Source: Mucilaginibacter segetis
GTDB taxonomy: Bacteria > Bacteroidota > Bacteroidia > Sphingobacteriales > Sphingobacteriaceae
Reading direction: 5' to 3'
Length of the DNA stretch: 64,000 bases
Assembly (NCBI RefSeq): GCF_016522075.1
Contig: NZ_JAEHFW010000001.1
Coordinates: 744,001-808,000, forward strand
In this document: positions 25,740 to 34,357 of the stretch, in pieces
Layout of the letters: each line of letters begins with the position of its first letter
Position numbering within the stretch: position 1 is the first letter of the stretch
The notes under the pieces: model-generated
Seen by the model: only the letters and a program-made list of their open reading frames with translations
What the model was told of the DNA's origin: nothing
Database searches by the model: none
Position numbers and translations under genes: made by a program

Positions 25740-27086
25740 ATGGATCGCAGAAAATTTATAGCATCTGGTTCGGTTTTGGCAGCCGGTATCAGCATTGTTC
25801 CTTCGGGTATTGTTTTTGGTAAAAATATGAATAAAGTGCGCCTGGGTTATATTGGCGTAGGGCTGCGCGGGCGCGATCATATACAGGAGGGTTTGCTGCG
25901 CGACGATGTAGAGATAGTAGCCATTTGCGACACGCAGGAGCAATCGTTAAGCGAGTGCCGCAAGCAATTTCAAAAGGCAGGTAAAAAATTACCGGCTGAA
26001 TACACTGGTGGTACAGATGCTTATAAAAAGCTTCTTGATCGTAAAGATGTGGATGCGGTAATTATTGCTACACCCTGGCAGTTCCATAAGCCGCAGGCAG
26101 TTGATGCCATGCTTGCCGGTAAATATGTAGGCTGCGAGGTAATTGCGGGCTTGAGTTTGGATGATCATTGGGATATTGTTAAAACCCATGAGAAAACCAG
26201 GATGCCCTATATGACACTTGAGAACGTATGCTACCGCCGCGATGTAATGGCGGTATTAAATATGCAAAGGCAGGGCCTTTTCGGCGAAATGATCCATCTT
26301 GAGGGTGGTTACCAGCATAATTTACGTAATGTATTATTTAATGATGGTAAGCAATATTATGGTGGAGGTGTGAAATTCGGTCCGGAGGCTATAAGCGAGG
26401 CACAGTGGCGCACACAATTCAATATTGATGTTAACGCCGATATTTACCCCACCCACGGTGTAGGCCCGCTTATGCATTACGCCGACATTAATTACGGCAA
26501 CAGGTTTACTAACCTGGTTTCATTCTCATCAAAAGCGCGTGGCTTAAGCGCCTATGTAGAGGAACAGGCACCGGGTAACCCTAACGCCAAAATAAATTAT
26601 AAAAATGGCGACGTAATAACCACTATGATAAATTGTGCCAATGGCGAAACGGTGCTATTGTCGCATGATACCCACTTGCCCCGGCCGTACTCATTAGGTT
26701 TCAGGGTGCAGGGTACTAAGGGCTTATGGATGGATGTCAACCACTCTGTTTATATAGAAGGGCAATCTAAACGGAACGATGTGTGGGATAGCGCCACAGA
26801 GTGGCTGGCTAAGTACGATCACCCATTGTGGCAAAAATATGCATCGGTTGCAGAGGGGGCGGGGCACGGTGGTATGGACTGGTTTGTGTTTAATGCCTTT
26901 GTAGAATCGGTTAAACGTAAAACCCAAACACCAATTGACGTGTACGACTCTGTAACCATGAGCGCTATATTACCGCTTTCTCAAAAATCAATAACCGAGG
27001 GGAATATGCCTCAACAATTCCCTGATTTTACCAAAGGCAAATGGAAAGAACGCAAAAACACCTTTGCGCTTAACAGCGAATATTAA
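25740..27086 (+). CDS. GH109-type enzyme, Gfo/Idh/MocA fold (probable alpha-N-acetylgalactosaminidase)
   Basis: The 448-residue protein starts with a twin-arginine-like signal (MDRRKFIASGS). A Rossmann NAD motif follows (GYIGVGLRGRDH, 36-47), then the oxidoreductase C-domain. The motifs ENVCYRRDVM (161-170), GGYQHNLR and YPTHGVGP (236-243), plus AGHGGMDWFV near the C-terminus, closely follow what I recall of the GH109 alpha-N-acetylgalactosaminidase of Elizabethkingia, which uses tightly bound NAD+ in a redox-assisted glycosidic cleavage. Export with bound cofactor explains the Tat signal. Substrate preference could differ. Confidence 0.85.
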   Translation: MDRRKFIASGSVLAAGISIVPSGIVFGKNMNKVRLGYIGVGLRGRDHIQEGLLRDDVEIVAICDTQEQSLSECRKQFQKAGKKLPAEYTGGTDAYKKLLDRKDVDAVIIATPWQFHKPQAVDAMLAGKYVGCEVIAGLSLDDHWDIVKTHEKTRMPYMTLENVCYRRDVMAVLNMQRQGLFGEMIHLEGGYQHNLRNVLFNDGKQYYGGGVKFGPEAISEAQWRTQFNIDVNADIYPTHGVGPLMHYADINYGNRFTNLVSFSSKARGLSAYVEEQAPGNPNAKINYKNGDVITTMINCANGETVLLSHDTHLPRPYSLGFRVQGTKGLWMDVNHSVYIEGQSKRNDVWDSATEWLAKYDHPLWQKYASVAEGAGHGGMDWFVFNAFVESVKRKTQTPIDVYDSVTMSAILPLSQKSITEGNMPQQFPDFTKGKWKERKNTFALNSEY

Positions 27087-27123
27087 TAGTTTAAGGGATA
27101 TTCTACAAAAATTACTAACACTA

Positions 27124-27154
27124 TTGCATATTAAAATTTATCACCCTATATTTG
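27124..27154 (+). promoter_or_regulatory. rpsT promoter (-33 TTG, -7 TATATTTG)
   Basis: TTG at 27124-27126 and TATATTTG at 27147-27154 are spaced 20 bp apart, the Bacteroidota consensus arrangement. The rpsT ATG is at 27192. Confidence 0.7.
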
Positions 27155-27191
27155 CAACCTTAAAAATAAGCAAAGAATAACAAGCTATACA

Positions 27192-27446
27192 ATGGCAAAT
27201 CATAAATCATCATTAAAAAGAATCAGGTCAAACGCTGCGAAGCGTCTGCGTAACAGGTATCAGGCTAAAACCACCAGAAACGCTATTAAGAAATTAAGAG
27301 CTTCTGCTACTAAGGCGGATGCAGCTCCTTTATTAACTAAAGTGATCTCTATGTTAGACCGTTTAGCTAAAAAGAACGTTATTCATAAAAACAAAGCTTC
27401 GAACAATAAGTCAAAGCTTACCAAGTTTGTTAACACTTTAAGCTAA
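27192..27446 (+). CDS. rpsT: 30S ribosomal protein S20
   Basis: The 84-residue basic protein reads MANHKSSLKRIRSNAAKRLRN at the start, the standard S20 N-terminus, and binds 16S rRNA early in 30S assembly. It has its own promoter and a strong terminator. Confidence 0.97.
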   Translation: MANHKSSLKRIRSNAAKRLRNRYQAKTTRNAIKKLRASATKADAAPLLTKVISMLDRLAKKNVIHKNKASNNKSKLTKFVNTLS

Positions 27447-27464
27447 TAGCTTAACAAAAAATAT

Positions 27465-27500
27465 AAAAGGGATTGTGCCAGCGGCATGATCCCTTTTTTT
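27465..27500 (+). terminator. rpsT terminator
   Basis: AAAAGGGAT (27465-27473) pairs with ATCCCTTTT (27489-27497), with an inner GTGCC/GGCAT-like extension and a T run. Confidence 0.88.
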
Positions 27501-27525
27501 TGCAGTAATTTTTTAGCTTAGTACT

Positions 27526-28224
27526 GTGGAAAATTATGCAAGCAACATTAGTATAAAAGCCTGGGCGGAGGAAGATCGTCCGCGCGAAAAATTAATAGCG
27601 CAGGGCAGGCGCGCCCTGACAGATGCCGAACTGATGGCTATACTTATAGGCAGCGGCAGTCGTAACGAAACCGCCGTGGAACTAAGTAAGCGCATACTGC
27701 ACCATTACAATAACGATCTTAATAAACTCGGCAAGGCTACTATAAGCGAGTTATGCAATTTTCGCGGGATCGGCGAAGCTAAGGCCATTGCTATTATTGC
27801 CGCGCTGGAGATAGGGCGCAGACGAGGTGAAACCGAAACTAAGGCACCCGATCAAATAAGCAGTAGCCGTGATGCTTATCAAATTATGCGTCGCCATTTG
27901 ATGGATATTAACCACGAGGAATTCTGGATCATATTAATAAGCCAGTCGGCAAAGGTGCTGGCTAAAGAACTGGTAAGTAAAGGTGGCCTCAGTGGTACCG
28001 TAGCTGATCCTAAGATCATCTTCCACATGGCACTGCAACGGCAGGCCAGCAGTATTATTCTGGTACATAATCATCCATCGGGTAATTTAAAGCCCAGTCA
28101 GCAGGATCTTTCGCTCACCAAAAAAATAGCAGATGCAGGGCGATTGCTGGATATTAAAGTACTTGACCATTTGATACTTGCAGATACCGGTTACTTCAGT
28201 TTCGGCGATGAAGGGTTAATGTGA
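27526..28224 (+). CDS. radC: RadC family JAB-domain protein
   Basis: The 232-residue protein has an N-terminal helix-hairpin-helix (FRGIGEAKA, 79-87) and a C-terminal JAB/MPN metalloprotease-like domain with the zinc motif HNHPSGN...SQQD (His181, His183, Asp194). It is named a DNA repair protein, but a repair role is doubtful; the JAB fold suggests hydrolase activity. Translation starts at GTG. Confidence 0.9.
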   Translation: MENYASNISIKAWAEEDRPREKLIAQGRRALTDAELMAILIGSGSRNETAVELSKRILHHYNNDLNKLGKATISELCNFRGIGEAKAIAIIAALEIGRRRGETETKAPDQISSSRDAYQIMRRHLMDINHEEFWIILISQSAKVLAKELVSKGGLSGTVADPKIIFHMALQRQASSIILVHNHPSGNLKPSQQDLSLTKKIADAGRLLDIKVLDHLILADTGYFSFGDEGLM

Positions 28225-28234
28225 GGTGCATAGC

Positions 28235-28320
28235 CCGTCATCCTGGGACTTGTTTAAGGAACCTGTCATACAGGCTTTTAACCTTCCAAATGAGTTGCTG
28301 AAATAATTCAGCATGACAAA
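28235..28320. repeat. Intergenic inverted-repeat element (GTCATCCTG...CAGCATGAC type)
   Basis: The outer arms CGTCATCCTGGGACTTG and its counterpart ending TTCAGCATGAC pair imperfectly over about 20 bp and bracket 45 bp of spacer that holds a second GTCAT word. It begins 11 bp after the radC stop. Elements ending in GTCAT-type arms are frequent between genes of Sphingobacteriaceae, to my knowledge. It may also serve as radC terminator. Confidence 0.6.
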
Positions 28321-28400
28321 GTTTAGGGCATAAGGTTGTAACTGTTTTTTAAAACAACCCGTCAACCGGAATGTTATGATAGTAAATAAAACCACACACC

Positions 28401-28634
28401 ATGATAACTCCACCCGAAGAACAAGATGATATGCTGCAACAGGACGACCAGCGTGGCCAAACAGACGAACAGATGAGCCAGCAGGATATCCACTCCAATG
28501 GCTTTGATGAAACTAATAACGATATAGGGGAAACTGATGAGACCCAGGAGGCAGAACGGGCTTATGATGCAGCCGAACCGGCATATACGCTTAATTTAGA
28601 TGACGACGATAATACAACAGATGACGACGATTAA
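28401..28634 (+). CDS. Small highly acidic hypothetical protein
   Basis: The 77-residue product is dominated by Asp, Glu, Gln and Thr, has no lysine and ends in a run of aspartates. It looks intrinsically disordered. No signal peptide. A plausible hairpin terminator follows at 28648. I do not recognise a family; the low-complexity composition makes homology hard to judge, but promoter-side spacing and terminator support a real gene. Confidence 0.6.
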   Translation: MITPPEEQDDMLQQDDQRGQTDEQMSQQDIHSNGFDETNNDIGETDETQEAERAYDAAEPAYTLNLDDDDNTTDDDD

Positions 28635-28647
28635 ATGAGCGTTATTT

Positions 28648-28697
28648 TGTCCGTCCGTCCGGAAGTGCCATATTTTCGAACGGACGGGCATTTTTGG
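28648..28697 (+). terminator. Terminator after the acidic small protein
   Basis: CCGTCCG near 28650-28660 pairs with CGGACGG at 28681-28687, followed by CATTTTTGG. Confidence 0.55.
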
Positions 28698-28841
28698 TTA
28701 GTGTTAACTCTTCAAATATATTGCGACAGCACCCCGGACATTATATTACGGCTTTGATTAGTAATAGTAACACTTTCTAATAATCAGCTTACCCTACCTC
28801 ACCTTTCTCCTTTAACCCTTTCAGCTTTCCAAGCCAAATCC

Positions 28842-28849
28842 TATCTTTG
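28842..28849 (+). promoter_or_regulatory. -7 box of pheT
   Basis: TATCTTTG, a match to TAnnTTTG, 20 bp before the pheT ATG at 28870. No TTG at the expected -33 distance. Confidence 0.45.
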
Positions 28850-28869
28850 CCGATTATCATTTCTGCATA

Positions 28870-31269
28870 ATGAAGATATCTTACAATTGGCTCAAAGAAT
28901 TTATTGATACCGATAAAACCCCCGAAGAACTATCCACTATATTAACCGGTACCGGCTTAGAAGTGGAAAGTCTGGAGAAGGTACAGGCTATACCCGGCGG
29001 GTTAGAGGGGCTTGTTATAGGTTACGTAACCGAATGTGTACAACATCCTAATGCCGACAGGCTTAAAGTAACCAAAGTAGATGTAGGCGGTGTGGAGCCT
29101 TTACAAATTGTTTGCGGCGCTAACAACGTAGCTGCAGGGCAAAAGGTAGTGGTAGCAACAGTAGGCACTACGGTGTACCCAACTGCAGGCGAACCTTTTA
29201 AAATAAACCGGTCGAAAATACGGGGCGAAGTATCTGAGGGGATGATATGCGCCGAGGATGAAATAGGTTTAGGAACAGATCACGCAGGTATAATGGAACT
29301 TGATGCCGATGCCGTTGTGGGTACCCCTGCAAAAAGTTATTTTAAACTGAATGATGATCATATGTACGAAATTGGGCTTACCCCAAATCGTGCTGATGCC
29401 ATGTCGCATCTAGGTACAGCGAGGGATATTGCGGCTTATTTAAAATTAGAAGTTAAAAAACCTGATGTAAGCGCCTTTAAGGTGAATAACACCAGCAGCC
29501 CCATAAAAGTTATTGTAGAGAACGAGCAGGCAAGTCCACGGTATTCGGGCATAAGTATTTCGGGAATAAAGGTAGCAGACTCGCCACAGTGGTTAAAAGA
29601 GCGGTTGGCTGTTATAGGAGTACGCAGTATTAATAACGTGGTTGATGTTACAAATTATGTTTTGCATGAACTGGGGCAGCCACTGCACGCGTTTGATGCC
29701 GCTGCCATAACAGGTAACAAGGTTATCGTGAAAAATTGTGCCGAAGGTACGCTGTTCAAAACATTGGATGGTGTAGAGCGTAAATTAAGTGCCGATGACC
29801 TGATGATCTGTAATGCCGATGAACCTATGTGTATCGCAGGGGTTTTTGGTGGTATTAGTTCGGGTGTTAGCGCATCAACAACCACAATATTTTTAGAGAG
29901 CGCTTACTTCAACGCGGTTTCTGTACGTAAAACAGCTAAGCGGCATGGCTTAAAAACCGATGCTTCCTTCCGTTTCGAGCGCGGTACCGATCCGGATATG
30001 ACAGTTTTTGCGCTTAAGCGCGCAGCATTGCTTATTCAACAGGTAGCTGGTGGCGAAGTATCTTCCGATATATTTGATCATTATCCCGCTCCAGTTGCGC
30101 CATTTGAGGTGGATGTTGCCTATAAAAATATCGACAGATTAATAGGCAAAGCCCTTGGTAACGATACCATAAAAGCTATAATTACTGCATTGGATATTGT
30201 CATTGTAAGCGAAACTGAAGAAGGGCTATACTTACAGGTACCTCCGTACAGGGTGGATGTAACGCGCGAAGTAGATGTGGTGGAAGAAGTATTGCGTATT
30301 TACGGATATAACAATATAGAAATACCGGTACAGATAAGGGCATCACTTAATACATCTGTGAGGCCTGAGAGGGATACTGTGCAGAACCTGATCTCGGATA
30401 TATTGAGCGCGAATGGCTTTAACGAGATCATGTCTAACTCGCTTACCAAATTAAGTTACTCCAATGAACCTGATCATGCAGTTAAAATCGTAAATCCGCT
30501 AAGCAGCGATCTGGACGTAATGCGCCAGAGTATGTTGTACTCGGGCTTAGAGGCAATTGCTTATAACGTCAATAGAAAAAGTGCTGATCTTAAATTATAT
30601 GAGTTCGGCAAGGTATACAGCCTGGTTAATGAGAAATATATCGAAGCACAACGTTTCTCGGTATTTGTTACAGGGGATGCTGATTCGGCACAATGGAACC
30701 AAAAGGCTGCGCCTGCAACTTTTTACCACCTTAAGGCAATTGTTGACGGTTTGCTTAAAAAACTTAACGTAACCGATTACATGGTAGAAGATACCACCGC
30801 TACAGACCTTGCCTACGGTTTGCAATACTTACGCGGAAATAAAGTGTTGGTTAACTTTGGGTCGGTTGCATCAGGAGCTCTGAAAAAGGCCGACGTGGAC
30901 AAACAAGTGCTATATGCTGACTTTGATTTTGATGCGATATTAAAATTGGTTCGCAAAAATGTAATTGTTTATCAGGAGGTTTCCAAATTCCCTGCAGTAA
31001 GGCGCGACCTGAGTATGCTTATAGACCGCAGCGTTACCTTTGGGCAGTTAAAGCAAATAGCCCTTAAAACCGACAAGAAGTTATTGAAGGAAGTAGATGT
31101 GTTTGATGTATACATAGGAGATAAGTTGCCGGATGGAAAAAAATCGTATGCACTGAGTTTTATACTTCAGGATACAGAAAAAACTTTGACCGATAAGGCA
31201 ATTGATGCTACTATGCAGAAATTAATTTATAATTTAGATAAAGAAGCAGGAGCAGAGATAAGGAAATAG
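28870..31269 (+). CDS. pheT: Phenylalanine--tRNA ligase subunit beta
   Basis: Large subunit of the (alpha-beta)2 enzyme that charges tRNA-Phe. The 799 residues contain, in order: an N-terminal tRNA-binding OB domain (about 40-150, VGGVEPLQIVCGANNV), the B3/B4 editing domain (about 210-375, NNVVDVTNYVLHELGQPLHAFD), the B5 domain (about 400-475), the catalytic-core-like domain and a C-terminal ferredoxin-fold anticodon-binding domain (about 705-799, FPAVRRDLSMLIDR). pheS is not in this window. Followed by the zapA-region genes after 93 bp. Confidence 0.96.
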   Translation: MKISYNWLKEFIDTDKTPEELSTILTGTGLEVESLEKVQAIPGGLEGLVIGYVTECVQHPNADRLKVTKVDVGGVEPLQIVCGANNVAAGQKVVVATVGTTVYPTAGEPFKINRSKIRGEVSEGMICAEDEIGLGTDHAGIMELDADAVVGTPAKSYFKLNDDHMYEIGLTPNRADAMSHLGTARDIAAYLKLEVKKPDVSAFKVNNTSSPIKVIVENEQASPRYSGISISGIKVADSPQWLKERLAVIGVRSINNVVDVTNYVLHELGQPLHAFDAAAITGNKVIVKNCAEGTLFKTLDGVERKLSADDLMICNADEPMCIAGVFGGISSGVSASTTTIFLESAYFNAVSVRKTAKRHGLKTDASFRFERGTDPDMTVFALKRAALLIQQVAGGEVSSDIFDHYPAPVAPFEVDVAYKNIDRLIGKALGNDTIKAIITALDIVIVSETEEGLYLQVPPYRVDVTREVDVVEEVLRIYGYNNIEIPVQIRASLNTSVRPERDTVQNLISDILSANGFNEIMSNSLTKLSYSNEPDHAVKIVNPLSSDLDVMRQSMLYSGLEAIAYNVNRKSADLKLYEFGKVYSLVNEKYIEAQRFSVFVTGDADSAQWNQKAAPATFYHLKAIVDGLLKKLNVTDYMVEDTTATDLAYGLQYLRGNKVLVNFGSVASGALKKADVDKQVLYADFDFDAILKLVRKNVIVYQEVSKFPAVRRDLSMLIDRSVTFGQLKQIALKTDKKLLKEVDVFDVYIGDKLPDGKKSYALSFILQDTEKTLTDKAIDATMQKLIYNLDKEAGAEIRK

Positions 31270-31362
31270 TTTATAGGCGCGTGGTGTAGCATGAGCTATT
31301 AAAAGCCGGCAACAAACCATGCAATTAATCCAGCTCAATTAACGCATTATTAATAACAATAA

Positions 31363-31653
31363 ATGGCCTCAGTAGCAGAGCAATTAAACAAAGTTGTAGA
31401 AAAAACAGAGCGCTTAATTGAGCTTTGCGCTGCATTGCAGGAAGAAAATGACCTGTTAAAGCTGGAAAATGAGGCTCTTAACGTAGCATTAAAAGCCAGT
31501 ACCGGCAAAACAAAAGACCTGGAAGAGAAGCTTCGTGTATTGAAACTTGCGAAATCTTTTTCAGAAACAAATGAAAAAAGTGTTGATATTAAACAAAAAA
31601 TTAACGACTTTGTGCAGGAAATAGATAAGTGTATTGTGTTGCTTAAAAAGTGA
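31363..31653 (+). CDS. Small coiled-coil protein upstream of zapA (ZapB-like by context)
   Basis: The 96-residue product is almost entirely a predicted coiled coil with heptad spacing of leucines (LIELCAALQEENDLLKLENEALNVAL). It has no signal peptide. The gene sits 21 bp before zapA, so the two are probably co-transcribed. In proteobacteria ZapA works with the coiled-coil protein ZapB; a comparable partner role here is inference, with no sequence similarity claimed. Confidence 0.75.
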   Translation: MASVAEQLNKVVEKTERLIELCAALQEENDLLKLENEALNVALKASTGKTKDLEEKLRVLKLAKSFSETNEKSVDIKQKINDFVQEIDKCIVLLKK

Positions 31654-31674
31654 TACAAAAAGTGAAAAGCTCAA

Positions 31675-31965
31675 ATGGGAGAAATCTCAATAAAAATAAA
31701 TATTGCTGACAGAGTTTACCCTTTAAAGGTAAACATGGAAGAAGAAGAGATAATACGAAGAGCAGCTAAGCTGATCAACGACCGTATAAAGGAGTATCAG
31801 GAAAACTATGCGGTTAGGGATAAACAGGATCTGCTTTCAATGTGTGTGCTGCATTATGCAACATCATCATTAAAAGCTGATAAAAAGGTCACGACGGAGG
31901 ATACCGAAGTAGCCGAGAAGGTTTACCATTTAGATCACTTACTGAACGATTTTTTTTCGAAGTAA
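31675..31965 (+). CDS. zapA: Cell division protein ZapA
   Basis: The 96-residue protein has the ZapA core: SIKINIADRVYPLKVNMEEEE then IRRAAKLINDRIKEYQ, and a C-terminal coiled coil. ZapA crosslinks FtsZ protofilaments at the division ring. It is followed by a 6S-like RNA and rny. Confidence 0.88.
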   Translation: MGEISIKINIADRVYPLKVNMEEEEIIRRAAKLINDRIKEYQENYAVRDKQDLLSMCVLHYATSSLKADKKVTTEDTEVAEKVYHLDHLLNDFFSK

Positions 31966-32003
31966 TAAACGTTCTTTACATATAACAGAGCACATTAAGA
32001 TTT

Positions 32004-32170
32004 AACCGCAGTTAAATTTTAAGTTTCACTATTAAAAACTTAACGCTTCAATATCTACGGATCAAAGAGGCATGCGTTGATCGTGAATTTGACGGTAACC
32101 CGTGATTCAACTAATCCGATAAGAAGTTTTTACAATACATGAAGCTTAAAAATTAGTTGCGGTTTTTTTA
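32004..32170 (+). ncRNA. ssrS: 6S-like RNA (6S-Flavo type candidate)
   Basis: The interval between zapA and rny folds into one long rod. The ends pair over about 23 bp (32004-32027 with 32141-32164). Inner helices are AAAAACTT/AAGTTTTT (32034-32041 with 32124-32131) and CGGAT/ATCCG (32058-32062 with 32114-32118). The apical stem is 32076-32085 with 32101-32111, containing one bulge and GU pairs. Internal loops separate them, and a T run follows. A long helix interrupted by an open central bubble, about 165 nt, is what 6S RNA looks like. The zapA side also matches the known ssrS location in other bacteria. Sequence-level identification needs a covariance search. Confidence 0.7.
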
Positions 32171-32185
32171 TTATATACCTAAAAA

Positions 32186-33751
32186 ATGGACATCATATTA
32201 TACATTATTATCGGGTTGCTTGCAGGCATCCCCACCGGCATCGTTATAGGGCGTTTCCTGTTACGTAAGCTATTTAAAGATCAGGAAGTAGCCGCCCAAA
32301 ACAAAGTAAAAAAGATACTTAAAGAGGCCGAGATCAATTCAGAGATCCTGAAAAAGAACAGATTGCTGGAAGCAAAAGAGAAATTTTTGCAAATGAAAGC
32401 CGAGCACGAGCAGGAGATCAATGCTAAAAACAACACTATCAATCAGCGTGAAAACGGGGTTAAACAAAAGGAACAATCGCTAAACCAGCGTTTGGAGAAC
32501 ATGAACCGTAAGGAGAGTGAACTGGATAATACCCGTAAAAACCTGGAACGCCAAACGGAGATCGTGTTAAAAAAACAACAGGATGTTGATCAGCTGAAAA
32601 ATCAGCATGTACAACAGTTGGAGAATATTGCAGGCCTCTCTGCCGAGGAAGCAAAAAATCAGTTGGTAGAGAACCTGCGCGAGGAGGCACGCAGTAAGGC
32701 TATGGCGCAAATAAAAGATATTGTTGACGAAGCCAAGCTAACAGCCACCAAGGAGGCTAAAAAAATTGTTATACAAACCATACAGCGCACCGCTACCGAG
32801 AGCGCTATAGAGAATACAGTATCTATCTTTAATATTGAGAATGATGAGATAAAGGGCCGTATAATCGGTCGTGAAGGGCGTAACATACGTGCACTGGAAG
32901 CAGCAACTGGTATAGAAATTATCGTGGATGACACACCGGAAGCCATCATACTTTCGGGCTTTGATCCGGTTAGGCGAGAAATTGCCCGCTTGGCTATGCA
33001 CCGCCTGGTTACCGATGGTCGTATACACCCTGCCCGTATAGAGGAGGTGGTTGCCAAAACCAAAAAGCAGATAGAAGAAGAAATTGTAGAGATAGGCGAG
33101 CGTACGGTTATTGATCTGGGCATTAACGGCCTGCACCCCGAGCTTATCCGTATGGTAGGCCGTATGCGTTACCGATCATCATACGGGCAAAATCTGTTGC
33201 AGCACTCGCGAGAGGTTGCAAACTTCTGTGCTACTATGGCGGCAGAGCTGGGCTTAAATGTGAAACTGGCCAAACGCGCAGGCTTACTGCACGATATTGG
33301 TAAAGTACCTGATGATAACCCGGAATTGCCTCACGCTATTTTAGGTATGCAGCTTGCTGAAAAGTATAAGGAGCATCCCGAAGTATGCAACGCTATTGGC
33401 GCCCATCATGATGAGGTAGAAATGACCTCGATGCTATCACCTATTATACAGGTTTGTGATGCCATATCAGGTGCAAGACCAGGTGCACGCCGCGAGGTAG
33501 TGGAAAGTTATATTAAACGCCTTAAAGAGCTGGAAGAGCTTGCTTTGTCTTACCCCGGAGTCGAAAAAACCTTTGCTATACAGGCAGGCCGTGAACTACG
33601 TGTAGTAGTGGAAAGTGAAAAGATAACTGATGCGCAATCAGAAGTGTTGGCGGCAGATATATCAAACCGTATACAAACAGAAATGACCTACCCGGGCCAG
33701 ATAAAGGTTACCGTAATCCGGGAAACCCGCTCGGTGGCATTTGCTAAATAA
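32186..33751 (+). CDS. rny: Ribonuclease Y
   Basis: A membrane-anchored endoribonuclease that initiates mRNA decay. The 521-residue protein has one N-terminal membrane helix (2-24), a long coiled coil (about 30-180), a KH RNA-binding domain around [19 protein letters not shown], and the HD phosphohydrolase domain with [18 protein letters not shown] and GAHHDEVEM. All expected domains and residues are intact. Confidence 0.96.
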   Translation: MDIILYIIIGLLAGIPTGIVIGRFLLRKLFKDQEVAAQNKVKKILKEAEINSEILKKNRLLEAKEKFLQMKAEHEQEINAKNNTINQRENGVKQKEQSLNQRLENMNRKESELDNTRKNLERQTEIVLKKQQDVDQLKNQHVQQLENIAGLSAEEAKNQLVENLREEARSKAMAQIKDIVDEAKLTATKEAKKIVIQTIQRTATESAIENTVSIFNIENDEIKGRIIGREGRNIRALEAATGIEIIVDDTPEAIILSGFDPVRREIARLAMHRLVTDGRIHPARIEEVVAKTKKQIEEEIVEIGERTVIDLGINGLHPELIRMVGRMRYRSSYGQNLLQHSREVANFCATMAAELGLNVKLAKRAGLLHDIGKVPDDNPELPHAILGMQLAEKYKEHPEVCNAIGAHHDEVEMTSMLSPIIQVCDAISGARPGARREVVESYIKRLKELEELALSYPGVEKTFAIQAGRELRVVVESEKITDAQSEVLAADISNRIQTEMTYPGQIKVTVIRETRSVAFAK

Positions 33752-33766
33752 TAATGCTTTATACAG

Positions 33767-33797
33767 GCCCTCTCTTTTAAATGGGGAGGGCTTTTTT
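33767..33797 (+). terminator. rny terminator
   Basis: GCCCTCTC pairs with GGGAGGGC around an A/T loop and is followed by six T residues. The T run ends 6 bp before the next start codon, so the next gene must have a promoter overlapping it or rely on read-through. Confidence 0.82.
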
Positions 33798-33802
33798 ATT
33801 TT

Positions 33803-34342
33803 ATGGCCAGATCAGGAAAAAAAGTATATAATCCCGTGTCCCCTAAAAAAGAGGATCTCCGTCCTGTTGATGTATATTTTAATCGTTTAAATGCAAGTCA
33901 TCAGCAAAGTACTAACCTGCTGTTGCATTTCATAGGAGTGCCTTTAATGGTATTGGGTGCTTTAGCTATAGCCTGGGCAATACCTTTTCCGCATTTTAGC
34001 TTTATAGGTAAGTACAACGGCTATTTTAACTGGGCATCGTTCTTAATCGCTTTTTGGATTTATTACACTTTAAAGTTATCGCCCATGTTGTCGTACCTTA
34101 TGCTGTTTTTAATGTTTGGCTTTAGTTATGGCGTAATGGAACTTTCTGCCATAGAACAAATAAGTGGTATTCCGCTAATTTGGATTGGTACTTTTATACT
34201 GGCTTTGGCAGCGTTGCTGCAATTCATCGGCGGTAAAACCGAAGGTAAGCCATCTTCTTTTAACGACGATAAACAACTGGTATTAATTACGCCTATTTGG
34301 GTGCTGCATTTCCTTACCAAAAAAATAGGGATACGGTATTGA
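33803..34342 (+). CDS. Mpo1-like/DUF962 membrane protein
   Basis: The 179-residue protein has a polar N-terminus (VDVYFNRLNASHQQSTNLLLHFIGVPL) followed by four hydrophobic helices. It ends in a conserved-looking LITPIWVLHFLTKK. The HxxxxN...HFIGVP pattern matches the Mpo1/YGL010w family, whose yeast member is an Fe2+-dependent dioxygenase that alpha-oxidises 2-hydroxy fatty acids. Conserved histidines at the first and last helices are present. Bacterial function is not established. Convergent with the acyltransferase gene. Confidence 0.82.
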   Translation: MARSGKKVYNPVSPKKEDLRPVDVYFNRLNASHQQSTNLLLHFIGVPLMVLGALAIAWAIPFPHFSFIGKYNGYFNWASFLIAFWIYYTLKLSPMLSYLMLFLMFGFSYGVMELSAIEQISGIPLIWIGTFILALAALLQFIGGKTEGKPSSFNDDKQLVLITPIWVLHFLTKKIGIRY

Positions 34343-34357
34343 TTTGATTGTAAATAT

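Noticed and set aside
31270..31362. Possible tRNA between pheT and the coiled-coil gene
   Set aside because: No acceptor stem, T-loop or CCA pattern can be formed.
32659..33123. Long open frame antisense to rny
   Set aside because: It is a shadow of the intact rny reading frame, with no start context and low-complexity serine-rich translation.
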